Shown: piece by piece, positions 42,470 to 52,157 of the stretch
Layout of the letters: the number at the start of each line of letters is the position of its first letter
How positions within the stretch are numbered: position 1 is the stretch's first letter
Source: Strongylocentrotus pallidus
Taxonomy: Eukaryota; Echinodermata; Echinoidea; Camarodonta; Strongylocentrotidae
DNA: 52,157 nt
Assembly: GCA_030265145.1 (NCBI GenBank)
Contig: JARBES010000124.1
Location: forward strand, 4,967,962-5,020,118
Direction: 5' to 3'
The notes under the pieces: generated by a model
The model's database searches: none
What the model saw: only the letters and a program-made list of their open reading frames with translations
Told to the model about the DNA's origin: nothing
Made by a program: the position numbers and the translations under genes

Positions 42470-45400
42470 CCTCTCTGTCATCTCCATCATCACCATCAAT
42501 CATACCTTTCTTGAGTTCCTCTGGTGTACAATTCTCTCTCACCACCCTCCTCCCACCGATCTTCCTCTTCCTCGTCCTCTGTCGCGTCCTCTCCTCGACC
42601 TCGTCCGCCAGCCACTCCTCCACCAGGCACAGGTGTGGGTAGTGGGTCGACACGCAGCGCAGCAGGATGGGATAGAGGGCGCCGTACTCTGTCTGCTTGG
42701 TCTGGGCGTGGCGTACCAGGTACTTGATGGGCAGCTGCGAGATGAGTTGGCTGGAGTAGGTCAAGGGGCGTTCGTTGATGATCACTGGAGAAAAATACCA
42801 AACAAAAAACAAATGATGAAATAAAGAGTATGCAGTTTAAGTAAACAGATACTAAGATTCTCAAGATCAAGTCATTATTTTGCACTGAGTCAGTATATTG
42901 TATGAGGAAATAGTATTTTCCATGTGAAAATACAGGGAATGGATATCTGAAATTGGTATATATTATTCTAGTATAGTGGTGGTTATTTTACCTGACTGCT
43001 AAGAAAGCATAAATGCTTGTTTGTAAGCAACCAGAGGACCGACGGTTTTAGGTCCTCTCCAAAAGACCTGGTAATGAGGATAAATACCTTACCAAAGGGC
43101 ACTAGCGCATCGCCTTGGTTTTGAACCAAGGTCGCCGGATTACGAGACCATTGCTCCACCAACTGAGCTATCGCGCCTCCTCTCACCGGATTACGAGACC
43201 ATTGCAACATAACTTAACAATAATATCCATAAAAATAAATATACAGGTTTCACACTCACTGAGATGTTTCATATTATTCAGCACGCAATCCTCATAGAGT
43301 AGCACATAGTAGAGCATGAGCAGCTGTGCCGTCATTCGCTCTTCCTCCCCAATCTCTGCCTTCTCGTCCACCTCCATGGCTTCCGACCCACTCACAAAGG
43401 ACACTGCGGATGATTTAAAAACAGACAGGATCTCCCTCTCAGAGAGTGGAGCATTCCGCAGGTGCTTGGAGCCCGACTGAGTGGGCATGACCACGGAGGT
43501 CACAAACACTTCGATGAGAGGGGGGAGCAGAGGGTGGAGGGGTGGGGTCGCATTGCAAATCTGTCTGAACAGCCAATCCTTTAAACAAGAAAAGTAACAT
43601 ATTAGAAATAAGGAAGAATTAACACAAATATCTATATTTTGGTTTTAAATGCATAAAGAACTTTTGTTGGGGGGCTGCATTAGCAACATGTGTCAAGTAA
43701 TATATTTAAGATATGTGACATATTATGATGAAATATTTTCTTTGGAGATGAAGAGAAATTTTACAAAAATGTTGTACAAAGCATAAGAAGGGCTGTTTGC
43801 AAGCTAAATCATGAAGTTTTGAACTTGTACATCCCGATCATCTTTTAAAAACACAATAATTTTATTATCCTGCATTGCATTATCGTGAATTTCCACTCAT
43901 CTCTATCTCTCAATATTTGCTTTATTCAAACCGACTGTGGGTAAACTTTGGTTACATTCACATGTTCTGGTGACAAGTTTTCCGCGGTCCATGACCTAGT
44001 CTAAACGAATGATCAATTTCAGCCCTTTACCAAATTCTATAACTAACCGAAACGATAACCCTAAACAAAATGGAAAAAAATATGTTACCCTAACCCATGT
44101 CTTTGCCAAAATTAATTGCTGAAGCAATTATCACCAGAACATATGTTGGAGCATCTAAACTTGCCCACAAACTTACTTTGATTGGAATGTTGTGTTTGGT
44201 GAATGCCCTGCTCTTGAGTAGATGGAACACACAGTGAACCGGTAGGAAACCTGTCGTCGATGCACTCAGCTTAGGTGTGACTGCTACCGTTACAGCATGT
44301 GCTGCTGCAACCTAGGTAAGCAAGCAGAAGGTCAAATCAAGGAGTCAAGAAAACCACACATCATACACATCAGAACCATCAGACATACTGACCAATGAGA
44401 AAAACCTACCCGGTACTGATCTTGAAGATAAGGTTACTGGTATAAAGTACAGGTCATGCAAATTCATTTTGAAAGAAACTGTCTAGAAGTGATCCTGAAT
44501 AAATTATTTTGTTGTAAAATGGGAACAACTGTGCATCATCAGGTTTTGGAAGTATTTGGGTGATTATTATCTTTCTAGACACTAGAACAAGATATAAGGC
44601 TCATATACAGAAAATATATACACTATAACACTATACCTCCAAATTTGTATACCGGCACTGCAGAATATCTATTTTAACATCTGAAGATTCTGGTCTTCAA
44701 CTGACTTCATGTCTGTTCATAAAGTGCTATGAACTAAATTAAATCAATCTAGGTACATTTGGTCTTGTACATTACAAGGGATTGTTTTATGGGATGCCAT
44801 CACTATTCACAACAAATATAAAGATGTACAAACCTGTTCTGTGAATATGTCTTGAATGAAGAGAAGCCTCATCTTGGCAAGGGAGTTTGTTCTCATAGCA
44901 ATCTAAGAGAGAAATACAGAACAAAAACTGAATTAATTATTCATTATTGAGTAAATCTTTGTTGTGGGGCTCTGTTCTGTGAATATGTTTTGAATGATAA
45001 AAGAGTGTCCAAAATTCAAGGGAGTATTATGTGCATTGTGCATATTACGATCCAATTTCATTATAATATTAATCCATACTTCCCTAAGACTCATTTTATC
45101 TCAATCAAACAAGTAATACTGAAACAGTCAGAATATTACAGATGACCAATAATAATTTTGTTTCTGTTTAACCACTAGTTTTGCGAAGTAACCGATGACA
45201 GATTATTCAGGGATTTTTGTCTAAAGGTGTAGAGGTGTCGTGGTCGTGTAGATACGTTGACGGACTGCTGATCTTAAGGTATGCGGTTCAAGTCCCGCCG
45301 CACCGCGGTACTAATGTCCTTTGGCAAGACATTGATCTACAGATCTACATTTGCCACACTCAACCCAGGTGATGTAAATGGGTACCTGGCAGGAATAAAT

Positions 45401-48400
45401 TCCTTGAAATGCTAGAGCGCCGCAGTGGCTGCCTTGCTAAAGCCAGGGTAATAATCGGAGCATCGCCAGGAGCATCACAACGTGACGGACGTGTACGCTA
45501 TATAAGAAGCCACCATTATTATTAGTATTATTAAACTAGGTGTACTCTTAAGAACAGTGTGGCAAAAGAGATCTCTTTTGAATGGCACATAACGAGTCAA
45601 GCATTAACTGAAGTAAATTTTGTCCTTGTTTTAAAGCCCATCGGTACTAATTTACAAGAGGGATTAGACCACCCTGCAACGTCACTGATAGGTGGTTATC
45701 TCATCAAATCAGCTCTCAATTAACATAAGAAAAAGAGGATCATGGGGGGGGGGCCAATGGTCACCGATTAGGCATTGTTTGCTATATAGAGGGCGCAAGT
45801 AGCTAAAAGTAGTGCATTCGGGCTTTAAAATATTACAAACGCACTGGCTATATGAACAACATAGGATTTTATAGCACTGAAAAGATAGAGTGAAAAGATA
45901 GCACTCAAAAGTTAGTACCTTCATTCCAAGAGTGGTGCACACTAAATCCACAATGGCCTGCATCTGATTCGCATGGAAGTGAATGGCCATCAGAAGCAAC
46001 ATCTCACTGAAGGAAGCGCTTACACCACTCTCCCTGAAAAAAAAGCACAGATTATACAGGGATTTTAAGTATAAAATGTTGCAAAAACTTTCTATCTTTA
46101 TCACAAAAATGTGCACTACCTATTGCTCTCCAGACTTGTTAACAAAATTGTGATATAGTAAATACAGTACACTCTACCAGGTATGTAACTTTGAGCCATT
46201 CCAAGGTTCACATTTTGAAGACCTAACAAACCTGAACCATGTACAGTCAAACCTGTCTATAGCGACCACCCAAGGGAAACACAAAAAGTGGTCTTTGTAG
46301 ACAGGTGGTCTTTGTAGACAGGTGGTCTTTGTGGACAGGTTCCTTTAGTACATGTTTCAATGAGAAACCATTTTCAAGGGAAACAAAAAACGTGGTTGTT
46401 GTAGACAGGTGGTCACTAAAGCAGGTTTGACTGTAATTGTTTTTGTTATCATCATTATTTTTGTGCCAACCACAGACTCAGCCAGTTGAGCTGCAGAGCT
46501 GATATTTGAGAAACAATGCTCTACATTTGTACAACATTAGAGTCACAACACCTGTCTAACAGAGTAATTACTGTAAAAACTAGATACTTTCGCAGCAAGA
46601 AATATTCATGAATTCCAAAATCCAACACTGACATTCAATTATCAAGTGGCATGCAACACTGCAAATCTGGACCACTCAAGTAATCTGGGAAAACTTTGGG
46701 TTTTTCAATAGGCACATTCTCATACAAATCATGAATGAACAGGCAGTGGAAATGTGATCTACTTACGTCTCAAATCTGGGTCCTTCCTTGACCAACCAAT
46801 TAATCCACTGTGTCACTATCTTCTCATCATCAACACTGTAGTAGGATAAACAACATTCAAGAAATCTGTTATAGTCATTAGTGGTTCTATGATAAATGAA
46901 ATTAATATATTCTAACTGTAATTTAATATATGTATTATCCTGGTGGTTAATCGCAAGGTATATTTAATTGATGGTTCAAATCTGTCCTTTTCATAATAAC
47001 ATCAGCCAAACCATGTACACTAAACCCCTTATCTTTAGTATTCCATACAAATCTAGTTTCAGTCTATCAAACTAGTAAGGTCTGACATGAAAGCGCAGTA
47101 ATTTCTAACAATATTGTCATATTCCTAGAAATAGTAGTGTGCAAGTAAACAAAATATTGCAAGCTATATCAATGCAATTGCAAATGTACAATCATACAAT
47201 ACTTCTCAATTAGGCCAACATACACAGGGGTAGAACGGTAAAATCAACATCGGGCTATAAAGACAAGACACATACTCTTATTGGGAAGTATATGAGTAGA
47301 GGAACATATGGCTGATACAATGAGCAAGTTTACCCCCTACCTGACTAAGAATGGACAAGCAAGTAGCATACAGAGGCCCATGGAGATGAACCTAATACCC
47401 GCTGCTGTTGGAGGAGGGTGGCTGGTCAAGAGACGTAATAGCTGCTTGGTTTCTATCTCACTGAATCTGTGAGAGAAAAGGAGAGCATATCGAAGAAACA
47501 AGAGAAATATGATGAATTGATCGTTCATTTCAGTTGAATTCTATGGAAGTATTCATAGCAAATTATGCTTGTTCATACAATCACAAGCTACACAATGTGA
47601 CTGCTATTCGGGAAGCAATGGCAATATCAACAGATAAGAGAACTTAATCATACTACCCATTTTGACAATTTTCTCTTTTGATGATGCATTAAAATCATAA
47701 TTCATTTCTGGCTTAATCACCCATTTATGATTTATTTTTCTTTAGAAAAGAAATAATTGATAGAATCTTTGAAATCAGCTGGTATTGAGAGAAGTCTGGT
47801 GTCTGATTTACTTACTTCATGCCTGCAATCCCCTTGAGGGCACAGTAGAGCCTCATGAATGCGCTGGCCTGTACTACATTCCTGGCGGGGAGGTCCCTAA
47901 AGTGCTCCTTGGATGGAGTGATGGATTTGAGCTCTTGAAGAAGATGATCTCTGAGGCATTGCAACATTGTGTTCTCTTGCTTCAACTAGAATATGTAAAG
48001 ATATGCAGATTATTGTTAATCGTTCAGCCTGTACCACTTTCAGTATAATTAATTTGAAAACATTATGTACTGTGTATTAAGTATTTTTTTGAGGGATGTA
48101 CAATTTTCTTTATATTTTGATATGTTATGTAAATCAATGAAGCTGTATGTTTTTTTTAATTTTTTATATTTTGTACTGAATGAAAAAAAAAAAAAAAAAA
48201 TGCTACAAAAAAAACAAACTTTCCAGGAGAGGAGGTACCAAAAGAGATGCTTGGAGGGGAAAAGACATGAGGAAACATGATACATAAAGGGAGAGACAGG
48301 TACAAAACAGGAATGAAACAAAACGTAATACAAAGATTGTGGAGAATATAAGAGAAATATGTTACTTGAGAAATGGTTGAGGAGAAACATGACTAAGAAA

Positions 48401-48894
48401 ATTATAGACATGGAACAGAAGTATGATGGAAAGATGGATGAAGAACAGAAATTTAATAAAAGACGAGGATAAAGAGGTATAATGCAAATATGAAGTCACA
48501 TGGGAGCAAGTTTTAGAATACTCCACCATAAAAATTGACCAAACGTTCGTAGGGCACCAAACGCTTCACCAATGAAGCTAAATCTCAAGACTTAAGCTTT
48601 TTAAGTAACACTAAACATAATCCTAACAATAACCCTAACCTTAGGTCTTCGACGTCTATGTACATTAACCCTATTGGTGGGGTATTCTAAAGTTAAGCCG
48701 TCACATGAATATAAACTGACCTTCTGACTGGAGCGTACAAACTGAGCAAACCAGTTGCGTACCGTAGAGCTGCTTCCCAGGAGCAGACCACTCAAGAAGC
48801 TCACCATGTCCCCCTGGCCCCCGGCAGCTTTACTCCTCACTGCATGGTCTAAGGATAGAGCTACAGCTAGACCTGGTAGACGACATTGCTCAAC
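40919..48894 (-). CDS. INTS2: INTS2 exons shared with contig 2, second allele
   Basis: In transcription order: 48894-48721, 47985-47816, 47466-47341, 46835-46767, 46033-45919, 44902-44834, 44311-44177, 43578-43260, 42784-42506, 42019-41818, 41456-41340, 41010-40919 (cut by the gap). Lengths are 174, 170, 126, 69, 115, 69, 135, 319, 279, 202, 117 and a partial 92, matching contig 2 exactly. Protein differences are few. Introns differ strongly: this copy alone carries a SINE at 42975-43182, a SINE at 45228-45535, a MITE at 45631-45828 and a MITE at 46242-46435. Confidence 0.93.
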
Positions 48895-49333
48895 CTAAAA
48901 CAAAGAAACACCATAACGTTAAACGATGTTATTATCTTTGAATTTATTAAAGTATAACTAGTAATGGTCAAATCATGGTTTAGAGACAGAGTTATAGCTA
49001 GACCTGGTAGATGACATTGCTTAACATAAAACAACAAACACGAAAGACAATGTTATTATCTTTGAATTATAGGAATTATTATTTGTAATGTTCAAAGTAT
49101 GGTCTAGAGACAGAGCTACTGCTAGACATGGTAAATGACATTGCTCAACTTGAAACACCAAGGATGACGACAATTAAAAAAAAAAAAATCCTTTTGAAGA
49201 TTACAAGTAATGGTCAAATTCTATAGCAAGACCTGGTACAACACGGCTCAAACTTACACAAGAATCACCAAAATAGAAATGTTTACATTTTATAATTCTA
49301 TAAAGATTAATGGTCATGTGTCTAGATATGGTC

Positions 49334-49400
<67 letters not shown>

Positions 49401-51397
49401 GGAGCTTAACCTGGTAGGCGATGTCTCTAAATGCTTTGCAGATATATTATTACCCCGGTCATTGGATTCAGGCTTGCCCGCACACAATGTATGCACATTC
49501 TCCACTCCCTGGGGAGCATTTCAGTCAGGCACCATTTTACAGACACTCATAATGCTGAGCAAACTACCAGTACTCTAACTTTCGCATCCTACCGGGTACT
49601 CACTTAACACCTGGGTGGAGAGTGGCAAATGAAGATTAACGTCTTGCAAAAGGATGTTTGTGCCGGGCTGGGATTTGAACCCTGTACCTTGTGATCTATT
49701 TATTGCATGACTGAACATTTACATTTGATGCCCTGAGTGTTCAGCACTCTGACTGAATCACTTGAATTGAATGAACAGCTAGGATACTTACAGCAAGAGC
49801 TCTGAGTTTGAGTGTTTGACTGGGATTCATGGCTGCTAGTAGTCTCAAGCTTTCAGTTCTTCTTCTACCCCCAATGCTGTCCTCATCCTGACGTTCTCCA
49901 CTCTTGATCAGAACATTGCACACTGAAGAAAACAAAAATGCACAAAAGAATTGCAGTTTAAAAAGTGCACAACTAATTCAAGTCCATATTTATGGCTTCA
50001 AATGAATAAGGGAGACGTTTTGCACACATCAGTGAGCTTGGAAATACTATGTATGCAAGATATTTGTTTAGGACATGTTTAAACCAATTCACAATTTCTA
50101 GAGATATCATTGGTAAGATAACAGGCTGTGTTGCCCACAAATGAAGACTGTATGAAAGAAGCCTTTCTTTTCTTGAAAGCACTTCTAGTGTGCAAATTTC
50201 CACCAGAAAGCATTTTTGAGTCAACAATATCACACACTTTTATCGCTACTCATCATAAAACCGAGTAACTGACAGAGTATTTAAAAGGCTTATTTTATCT
50301 CTGCTCACCTTGAAAAAAGCTATCTGGAATATTAGCTACAAGTCTGCATAGCATGGTTGGACCTAGCTTAACCCTCAGCAGCACCTCAGCCAGTCTATTC
50401 ACAGGAAGCAAGGACGGCAATTCTAGAGAAGGAAATGCAAGTCAAGATTACAAACAAAATTGATCAAAAATTCAAAAAGTACCTTTCTGTGGAATTTGTG
50501 GAATTGGAACAAAAAGTAAATCTAATAATTGCCTACATCATTATATCTAACTTTTTAATAAGTACTCATGTTCAGGAAACAATACAAATACAAATAATTT
50601 GGAGGTAGTATTTCATTGCAAAATTTTAGATGTAAATGTTAATGTTTCGCTCTAAATTGACAAAAAGTTGAATCAAAACCTGGGGCCATATTCTGAAACT
50701 GATGTTATCTTTAAAGTTAGAGAAAATGATGTTAATTGTCATAAACACTAATTGCGCGGAAATAACACTTCCCATATTGCTTGCGAAGATGTCTCTTTTG
50801 ACTTTTCGGGAACGCATCCAGATTTGTGTAGACATTAACCGATGACTAGTCGTTATTGTTTTTAGAATACCGCCTCAGGTTTTAGAAAGTTGTCTGAAGT
50901 AAACAAACAAATTAAGTGCAAGTAGTTCATGTTTACCTGCTTGTGCAATACAGAGCACATCAGAAACCTCTTCCCTGTAAACCTCATTCTCAAACAGCTC
51001 ACAAGTCCGGGGAGTGAAATCTGTTGGTTCCTTGATCTGCAAGATAAATTTAAATCATAAAAACATTATTCTTGAGTGCTTACCTAAATAATGGTAGACT
51101 TTAAGAGGCACCATCTTATCATTTCTGGTTTATTCAGTTGTATTTTATTGAACCTGATTTTGTATACAGGACTCTTTTTCTATTATATATTTTTTGCTAA
51201 ATTAATTCCAATAACATGTACTTTAATACTGGTAGGCAATTCTTCTTGATCAAAGATGACTAACCTGACTGGATATAAAGAGAAGTTCACTGATGAGTAA
51301 CCTCAAACGTCTGGCAGAATCACTCTTCTCAAACTCCAGAGCTAAACCATGCTGAATGTGAGCCGTCAAGTGGTTTTCTGTATCTCCTAGTTTTTGC
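40919..51397 (-). CDS. INTS2: INTS2, contig 3 copy (both ends incomplete)
   Basis: Sixteen firm exons on the - strand. The 3'-most (41010-40919) is cut by the gap after 92 bases. The eleven complete exons next to it duplicate those of contig 2 with equal lengths and phases. Four further exons at 49792-51397 are new and extend the protein towards its N-terminus. Joined to contig 2 they give 1053 complete codons including the stop, against about 1204 residues in human INTS2, so roughly the first 115-120 residues lie at or beyond the window edge. As drawn this copy lacks the C-terminal third and should not be treated as a separate gene. Confidence 0.93.
42220..42474. repeat. CAT-type microsatellite, contig 3 allele
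   Basis: CAT/CAC triplets ending in a pure (CAT)n run at about 42426-42465. It is the longer, uninterrupted counterpart of 34045-34207 and lacks the SINE found there. Confidence 0.9.
42975..43182 (-). mobile_element. tRNA-derived SINE family 1, contig 3 only
   Basis: Reverse orientation, with body TTACCTGACTGCTAAGAAAG and TACCAAAGGGCACTAGCGCA and head GGTTTTGAACCAAGGTCGCC, then CTCCACCAACTGAGCTATCG. A short duplication of CCGGATTACGAGACCATTGC follows at about 43185-43205. The contig 2 intron near 35150 has no element. Confidence 0.85.
45228..45535 (+). mobile_element. tRNA-headed SINE of the family 2 type, contig 3 only
   Basis: The head runs from GTGTAGAGGTGTCGTGGTCG to GCGGTTCAAGTCCCGCCGCA (B box). 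The body has TAATGTCCTTTGGCAAGACA, GCCACACTCAACCCAGGTG and GGGTACCTGGCAGGA, and the tail is (ATT)n. The flanks (CTAAA on the left, TTAAACTAGG on the right) match a single CTAAACTAGG at the empty site near 37344. Confidence 0.85.
45631..45828. mobile_element. MITE with TTAAAGCCC ends, copy 3, contig 3 only
   Basis: Begins TTAAAGCCC and ends GGGCTTTAA, exact inverted complements. The interior is shared with 9533-9728 and 40101-40285 (CTATATAGAGGGCGCAAGTA). The empty site in contig 2 reads TACTAAAATATTACAAAC near 37438. Confidence 0.82.
46242..46435. mobile_element. Tc1/mariner-like MITE, TACAGTCAAACCTG ends, copy 2, contig 3 only
   Basis: The ends TACAGTCAAACCTG and CAGGTTTGACTGTA are perfect inverted complements. 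Inside, GTGGTCTTTGTAGACAG is repeated three times in tandem at about 46287-46338. The contig 2 intron has CATGACTACTG at the matching place with no element. Confidence 0.88.
48975..49430 (-). pseudogene. Decayed tandem array of INTS2 VEQCRL exon starts, contig 3
   Basis: Copies of the exon's first 30-50 bases recur around 48980-49030, 49095-49155, 49215-49265 and 49325-49430, each with a CTAGACCTGGTAGA-like core followed by a GACATTGCTCAAC-like segment and AAACA..AAACA. Core-to-core distances are 131 (from the real exon), 124, 105 and 178 bases; the last includes a GA expansion. These are non-coding relics of a host exon. Confidence 0.75.
49336..49398. repeat. GA microsatellite inside a decayed exon copy
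   Basis: About 31 uninterrupted GA units. They sit exactly where the exon copies have TCTAGAGACAGAGCTA, so the run probably grew from that short GAGACAGAG seed. Confidence 0.85.
49430..49690 (-). mobile_element. tRNA-headed SINE body in INTS2 intron, contig 3
   Basis: Reverse orientation with ATTACCCCGGTCATTGGATT, CACACAATGTATGCACATTC, CTCCCTGGGGAGCATTTC, ACCGGGTACTCACTTAACAC and GCTGGGATTTGAACCC (B-box-like). It follows directly on the exon-copy array. Confidence 0.65.
49792..51397 (-). CDS. INTS2: INTS2 exons of the N-terminal quarter (contig 3 only)
   Basis: In transcription order: 51397-51265 (QKLGDTENHLTAHIQHGLAL, EFEKSDSARRLRLLISELLF), 51036-50937 (IKEPTDFTPRTCELFENEVY, VLCIAQA), 50422-50309 (LPSLLPVNRLAEVLLRVKLG, LCRLVANIPDSFFQ), 49922-49792 (CNVLIKSGERQDEDSIGGRR, LLAAMNPSQTLKLRALA). 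Human INTS2 has QHGLTLEFEHSDSPRRLRLV, VLCILQAELPSLLP, LVANVPDSF and NGERQDEESLGGRRRTDALR in the same order. Junction phases are 2, 0, 1, 1 and 0 and join cleanly to the VEQCRL exon at 48894. Confidence 0.93.
50679..50879. mobile_element. MITE with CCTGnGGC..TATTCT ends
   Basis: The left end CCTGGGGCCATATTCTGAAA and the reverse complement of the right end (CCTGAGGCGGTATTCTAAAA) match in most positions. About 200 bases long with no coding potential. It lies in the INTS2 intron between the exons at 50422 and 50937. Confidence 0.65.
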
Positions 51398-52076
51398 CTG
51401 GTAAAAGGAAAGGATGCAAATGATAAAGAACACTTTTTAGAAGGGAAAATACCAAAAACAAACAAATATTTATTTCCAAATGTGTATGATACAAAGATCT
51501 CATCATCAGGCTGTGTGTTTAAAAAACTTATATTTGTATATATGAGTAGACTATATCATGTTGTCTTCGGGTGCATTAAAAAAATATCTTTCACAATGTT
51601 TGTGAAGTTATTTGTTTTGTTTTCTCTGGTATAGTGGGATAAGCTTTTAATAAGACCTCTATCTTCTTGCTAATCCCCCCAACACTTCATAATAAGTTGC
51701 TGTTCTTAAGATAAAGTTTATTTTCTATTTTTATATTGTAACTGGATGTTTTTATGTTCCTTGCTTTTTATGAATGTGTAAAATAAAAGAATTGAACTGA
51801 ACTGGAAACTATATCAAAGAACATTTAGTTGGGGGAAACATACTGTAAAACAAATAAAAAGCAGTAGATTCCACGTATTTCACAATTTAATGATTGAAGA
51901 CTATCAAGAAAAGTGGATGAACTTTCCAACAAAAATAGAAAATTTAACCTGTTATCTATCCAAAACTAACACTAACATGATAGTAACAGAGAATCTAATC
52001 AATTATCATGTTAAAGATAAACTCCAGTTCTGGTAAAAAAAGAAAATTCATTCTCACAGAATCAAACGAAACTTAC
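51398..52076 (-). other. INTS2 intron towards the 5' end
   Basis: AT-rich with no convincing exon apart from the tentative one at its upstream edge. Bases about 51690-51805 look like a retroposon 3' end on the + strand (TTTATGAATGTGTAAAATAA, then AAGAATTGAACTGAAC). Nothing else is recognised. Confidence 0.45.
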
Positions 52077-52157
52077 ACTAAATGTTCAAGATTACAAATA
52101 AATGACATGTGCCAAACAATTTTGGAAGAAAATGTATACTGGCTGAGTAATGAGCAT
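52077..52157 (-). CDS. INTS2: Possible further INTS2 5' exon (partial, tentative)
   Basis: Reading the - strand from the window end, an open frame runs through SLLSQYTFSSK and ICNLEHLV to a good donor (GTAAGT starting at 52076) that ends in phase 2, exactly the phase needed by the exon at 51397. Human INTS2 has SLLSVDFHALEQ at about this place, so the opening SLLS may be real homology. The remainder shows little similarity and the exon is cut by the window edge, so this is only a candidate. Confidence 0.4.

Noticed and set aside
42251-42812. Long open frames rich in His, Asp or Met on both strands
   Set aside because: They are translations of the CAT-type microsatellite next to the real INTS2 exon at 42506-42784.
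49210-49578. Frame with a long Arg-Glu repeat
   Set aside because: It is made by the GA microsatellite inside decayed exon copies.

Overview
The window is animal nuclear DNA with intron-rich genes. I read it as an echinoderm, most likely a sea urchin. The reasons are short GT-AG exons, a dense mix of tRNA-headed SINEs and small hairpin transposons, and very high divergence between what look like two alleles. The species call is an inference. I saw no bacterial genes, CRISPR array or virus-like element.

Two host genes fill the window and converge tail to tail. DHX37 lies on the + strand (stop at 26642); it is a DEAH-box RNA helicase of ribosome biogenesis. INTS2 lies on the - strand (stop at 28951); it is subunit 2 of the Integrator complex. 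Both are identified by close matches, exon by exon, to the human proteins as I remember them. Both run off the window at their 5' ends. Nothing links the two functionally beyond their position.

The window is three contigs joined by two runs of exactly 100 N. Contig 1 (1-14108) has DHX37 exons from the acidic N-terminal region to near the C-terminus. Contig 2 (14209-40818) restarts DHX37 about 10 kb back, finishes it, crosses the 2.3-kb intergenic region and reads INTS2 from its 3' end towards its 5' end. Contig 3 (40919-52157) restarts INTS2 about 8 kb back and continues to more 5' exons. In both overlaps every shared complete exon has the same length and phase, while introns differ by many indels and by presence or absence of SINEs and MITEs. 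The best explanation is uncollapsed haplotypes laid end to end, not real tandem gene duplication. Without the redundancy, DHX37 has 27 exons here (3120 coding bases, 1039 residues) and INTS2 has 21 firm exons (1052 complete residues), each in one open frame.

The most unusual biology is at exon edges. At four places a coding exon edge, usually with its splice site, has been copied in tandem into the adjoining noncoding DNA: upstream of a DHX37 C-terminal exon (10590-11171; one decayed copy in contig 2), past the DHX37 stop codon (58-60 bp period), downstream of an INTS2 exon (31780-32125) and upstream of another INTS2 exon (131-bp period, 40505-40740 and 48975-49430). One decayed unit seems to have seeded a long GA microsatellite.

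Allele-specific insertions (at least four small DNA-transposon families, at least three SINE families and several retroposon 3' ends) account for most of the length difference between allele copies.
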